A stretch of 64,000 bases of DNA from JAVWHP01 sp036639955 (lineage in GTDB: Bacteria > Bacillota_I > Bacilli_A > Erysipelotrichales > Erysipelotrichaceae): the NCBI GenBank assembly GCA_036639955.1, contig JAVWHP010000006.1, positions 38,738 through 102,737 on the forward strand, in the 5' to 3' direction. A program made the translations under genes and the position numbers. Each line of letters opens with the position of its first letter. Positions within the stretch are counted from its first letter, which is position 1. The notes beneath the pieces are model-generated. The model was not told where the DNA came from, ran no database searches, and saw only the letters and a list, made by a program, of their open reading frames with translations. Shown piece by piece: positions 62,286 to 64,000 of this stretch.

Positions 62286-62318
62286 AAAAAGGATTCTAGT
62301 TCACTAGAATCCTTTTTA
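62286..62318 (+). terminator. Terminator of the CAP protein gene
   Basis: Fifteen-base stem AAAAAGGATTCTAGT/ACTAGAATCCTTTTT with a TC loop. Confidence 0.9.
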
Positions 62319-62397
62319 TTGTAAAGTTAAAAACATATATTTATTGATTAATTATATTAAATATGTTAAAATCTGCCTTTGGAAATGGAGAAGAGAA

Positions 62398-63948
62398 ATG
62401 GAAAAAACAAAGGGTTTTATACAACAAAAGAAAAGTATTAGAGTATTAGGTATGGCATTAGCAGTATGTGCAATCATTTTTGCACTTGCAGTTACTCAAC
62501 TTAAGGTAGACTTAGGTGAAGAATTACCTAAATTGCAATTGCAACTTATTATGATTAGTTATGTTTTACAGCTAGGATTAAGTGGTTTAATATGTGGAAT
62601 GTGTGTTTATAACATATTGAGCAAGAATGACCATGATTTATTTTTACTTATAGTTGGAGGTGTAACATTACTTTCTACTATTTTCCTAATTATAAATTAT
62701 GATTTCTTCACAGTAGTTAAGTCAATTATTGATAGAGATATTTACGGCATGGGTAAAATGATGGGTTTTACGAAATCTGATTTTCAACTTATGGAATTAG
62801 CTATTTACGGTAATATAGGAGTTGGTATTTACTCAACTATTATATTCTTTGCTGCTAAATCAACATTGCCTGCTACAACAGTAGCAACAGCTAACATAGC
62901 TGCAATAGATACTACTGCTACTTCAGTAACTTCAGAAGCAATAGATTCTACTGCTACAACTGTAGCAACTGAAGGTACAGTAGCAACAACAGAACCAACA
63001 GAAACTATAGCAGTTACTGCAACACCAGTAGCAAATGACACAGTAAGTACTGAAGCAATTGTAGCAACATTAAAAGGTGGTTTAAATAAAGCTAAAGCTT
63101 TAGTAATTAAACTATTAGCATTCCTTAAAACTAAAAAAGGGCTTATAACAATGGCTGCTATCGTAGCTGCCATTATATTGTTATTTGTCGGTAAATTCAT
63201 TTATGGAAAAATGACAATGAAAGAAGTAGACTTTACAGGAAAAATAGAATTAGAATATAGAGGATACAATGGTGAAGGTTCAATAGTTGATCAATTTAGT
63301 CTAAATAAAAGTATAGAATATGATAAGACAGATAAAGATCTTAAAAATTTCGTTAAAACAGTTCAATTTGATATATCACCAGATAATGACTTATCTAATG
63401 GAGATAAAGTTAAAATTACTGCAGAATTCGATGAAGAATTAGCAGAAGAATTAGGTATTAAGCCAATTAATACAGAACGAGAATTCGAAGTTGCAGGATT
63501 AACTGTTCTATATGCTAGCGTTAAAGAAATTCCTGCTAACGTTGTAGCAGAAGCTGATAAAGCAGCTAAAAAAGAAGTTGAAGATGTTAAAACGACTTAC
63601 TTTTTAGATAAAAGAATATTAAAGGAAGCTAAATTTGTATCAGCAACACCAATTGCTAAATACTTTACAATGTTTAGTAAACACCCAAGTCCATCTGGTG
63701 ACAGCATCAAATATGTATATAAAGTAAAAATAGAAGGACTAGTTGATGGTAAAAAAGAGACAGCAGATATTTACCGTTTTGTTGAAGTTAACAATGTTAA
63801 ATCAGATCTAGACGGAAATGATGCTTATATTAACTCAGGAGATATATACAATAGTGACTTTAAAGAAGTTAGAACAGATGAAGAAGCAAAATCTATGTAC
63901 AAAAAGAAATTAGATGACAGAGATTCATACGTTGAAGCTTTTAAATAA
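62398..63948 (+). CDS. Membrane-anchored envelope protein (TcaA/YvbJ-like C-terminal domain)
   Basis: Protein of 516 residues. Start at ATG 62398 behind GGAGAAGAG; earlier in-frame codons lack a ribosome binding site. It has four N-terminal membrane helices (about 15-155), a Thr/Ala/Val-rich linker (about 155-220, ATTVATANIAAIDTTATSVT type), a further helix (ITMAAIVAAIILLFVGKFIY) and an outer C-terminal part of 225 residues. The start of that part (VDFTGKIELEYRGYNGEGSIVDQFSLN) resembles the repeated domain of TcaA/YvbJ proteins. A cytoplasmic zinc ribbon usual for those proteins is absent. Function unknown, likely in cell envelope. Confidence 0.7.
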   Translation: MEKTKGFIQQKKSIRVLGMALAVCAIIFALAVTQLKVDLGEELPKLQLQLIMISYVLQLGLSGLICGMCVYNILSKNDHDLFLLIVGGVTLLSTIFLIINYDFFTVVKSIIDRDIYGMGKMMGFTKSDFQLMELAIYGNIGVGIYSTIIFFAAKSTLPATTVATANIAAIDTTATSVTSEAIDSTATTVATEGTVATTEPTETIAVTATPVANDTVSTEAIVATLKGGLNKAKALVIKLLAFLKTKKGLITMAAIVAAIILLFVGKFIYGKMTMKEVDFTGKIELEYRGYNGEGSIVDQFSLNKSIEYDKTDKDLKNFVKTVQFDISPDNDLSNGDKVKITAEFDEELAEELGIKPINTEREFEVAGLTVLYASVKEIPANVVAEADKAAKKEVEDVKTTYFLDKRILKEAKFVSATPIAKYFTMFSKHPSPSGDSIKYVYKVKIEGLVDGKKETADIYRFVEVNNVKSDLDGNDAYINSGDIYNSDFKEVRTDEEAKSMYKKKLDDRDSYVEAFK

Positions 63949-63949
63949 A

Positions 63950-63988
63950 TAAACATAAGCTAAACCTAATTAGGTTTAGCTTATTTAT
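63950..63988 (+). terminator. Terminator at the end of the window
   Basis: Stem AAGCTAAACCTAA/TTAGGTTTAGCTT (63957-63982), AT-rich extension. The T tract is modest. The last bases (TATTATGCTAT) look like the start of an extended -10 for a gene outside the window. Confidence 0.75.
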
Positions 63989-64000
63989 ATATTATGCTAT

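Noticed and set aside
1..64000. Alternative genetic code (TGA as tryptophan), considered because of the Mollicutes-like features
   Set aside because: TGA terminates several clear genes (for example the V-ATPase F subunit and potC), and tryptophan sits at TGG codons.

Overview
The window is a strongly A+T-rich, gene-dense stretch of chromosome from a walled, low-GC Firmicute. The gene set (V-type ATPase, LytR-CpsA-Psr protein, FtsW/RodA, UppP, NagA/NagB, LytTR two-component pair, heat-shock ClpB under CIRCE control) and the frequent extended -10 promoters suggest an anaerobic gut-type bacterium near the Erysipelotrichia/Mollicutes side of the Bacilli. That placement is an inference. TGA is used as a stop, so the genetic code is standard. 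I see no prophage, insertion sequence or CRISPR array.

Layout. 1-6361 (minus): V-type ATPase operon in the order stalk subunit-C-I-K-F-E-A, with A running off the left edge and a weak -35 promoter preceded by a PhoB/PhoP-like tandem TTAACA box. 6553-7966: RluA-type pseudouridine synthase and an unknown gene. 8061-8363: tRNA-Leu(UAA), tRNA-Cys(GCA) and a second identical tRNA-Leu(UAA). 8450-13269 (minus): polyamine import operon (XRE-cupin regulator, PotA, PotB, PotC, PotD); PotA carries two Ig-like repeats inserted in its C-terminal domain. 13607-15259 (plus): a secreted PKRDGTG-repeat protein, an ECF sigma factor and an RsgI-like anti-sigma. 15278-17421 (minus): LCP protein, thioredoxin, HAD phosphatase. 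17523-24013: YbaK deacylase, FruK, HAD phosphatases, NagB, aldose epimerase and NagA. 24014-25213: flavodiiron protein.

25291-31421 (mostly minus): a candidate small RNA, a lysine-rich basic protein, a nucleotidyltransferase, a cation/proton antiporter behind a fluoride riboswitch, an SDR, a LUD-domain protein and a gamma-carbonic-anhydrase-like protein. 31552-38120 (plus): a structured non-coding RNA with its own promoter and terminator, then a six-gene polyamine operon encoding two different routes to spermidine (SpeD/SpeE and carboxyspermidine dehydrogenase/decarboxylase) plus SpeA- and SpeB-type enzymes. 38231-43406 (minus): ClpB with two CIRCE-like operators, RsmD-CoaD and FtsW/RodA, with a CU-rich small RNA on the plus strand. 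43526-46906 (plus): peptide deformylase, RNase J, metallophosphoesterase. 47026-51467: sirtuin and a heterodimeric ABC exporter. 51494-55555 (minus): unknown coiled-coil and membrane-anchored proteins, MetY behind a methionine T-box, and an unknown protein. 55671-60704: alpha/beta hydrolase, UppP, a convergent DUF368 (PopT-type) undecaprenyl-phosphate translocase, a holin-like protein and an Agr-type two-component system. 61106-63948: a secreted CAP protein and a membrane-anchored envelope protein.

Connections. Polyamine import and synthesis are both present. UppP and the DUF368 protein form two steps of lipid-carrier recycling. NagA/NagB, FruK and the HAD phosphatases serve sugar and amino-sugar use. 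RNA-level regulation is prominent: fluoride riboswitch, T-box and three candidate non-coding RNAs. All functional assignments come from reading the sequence and recognised motifs; no database search was possible.
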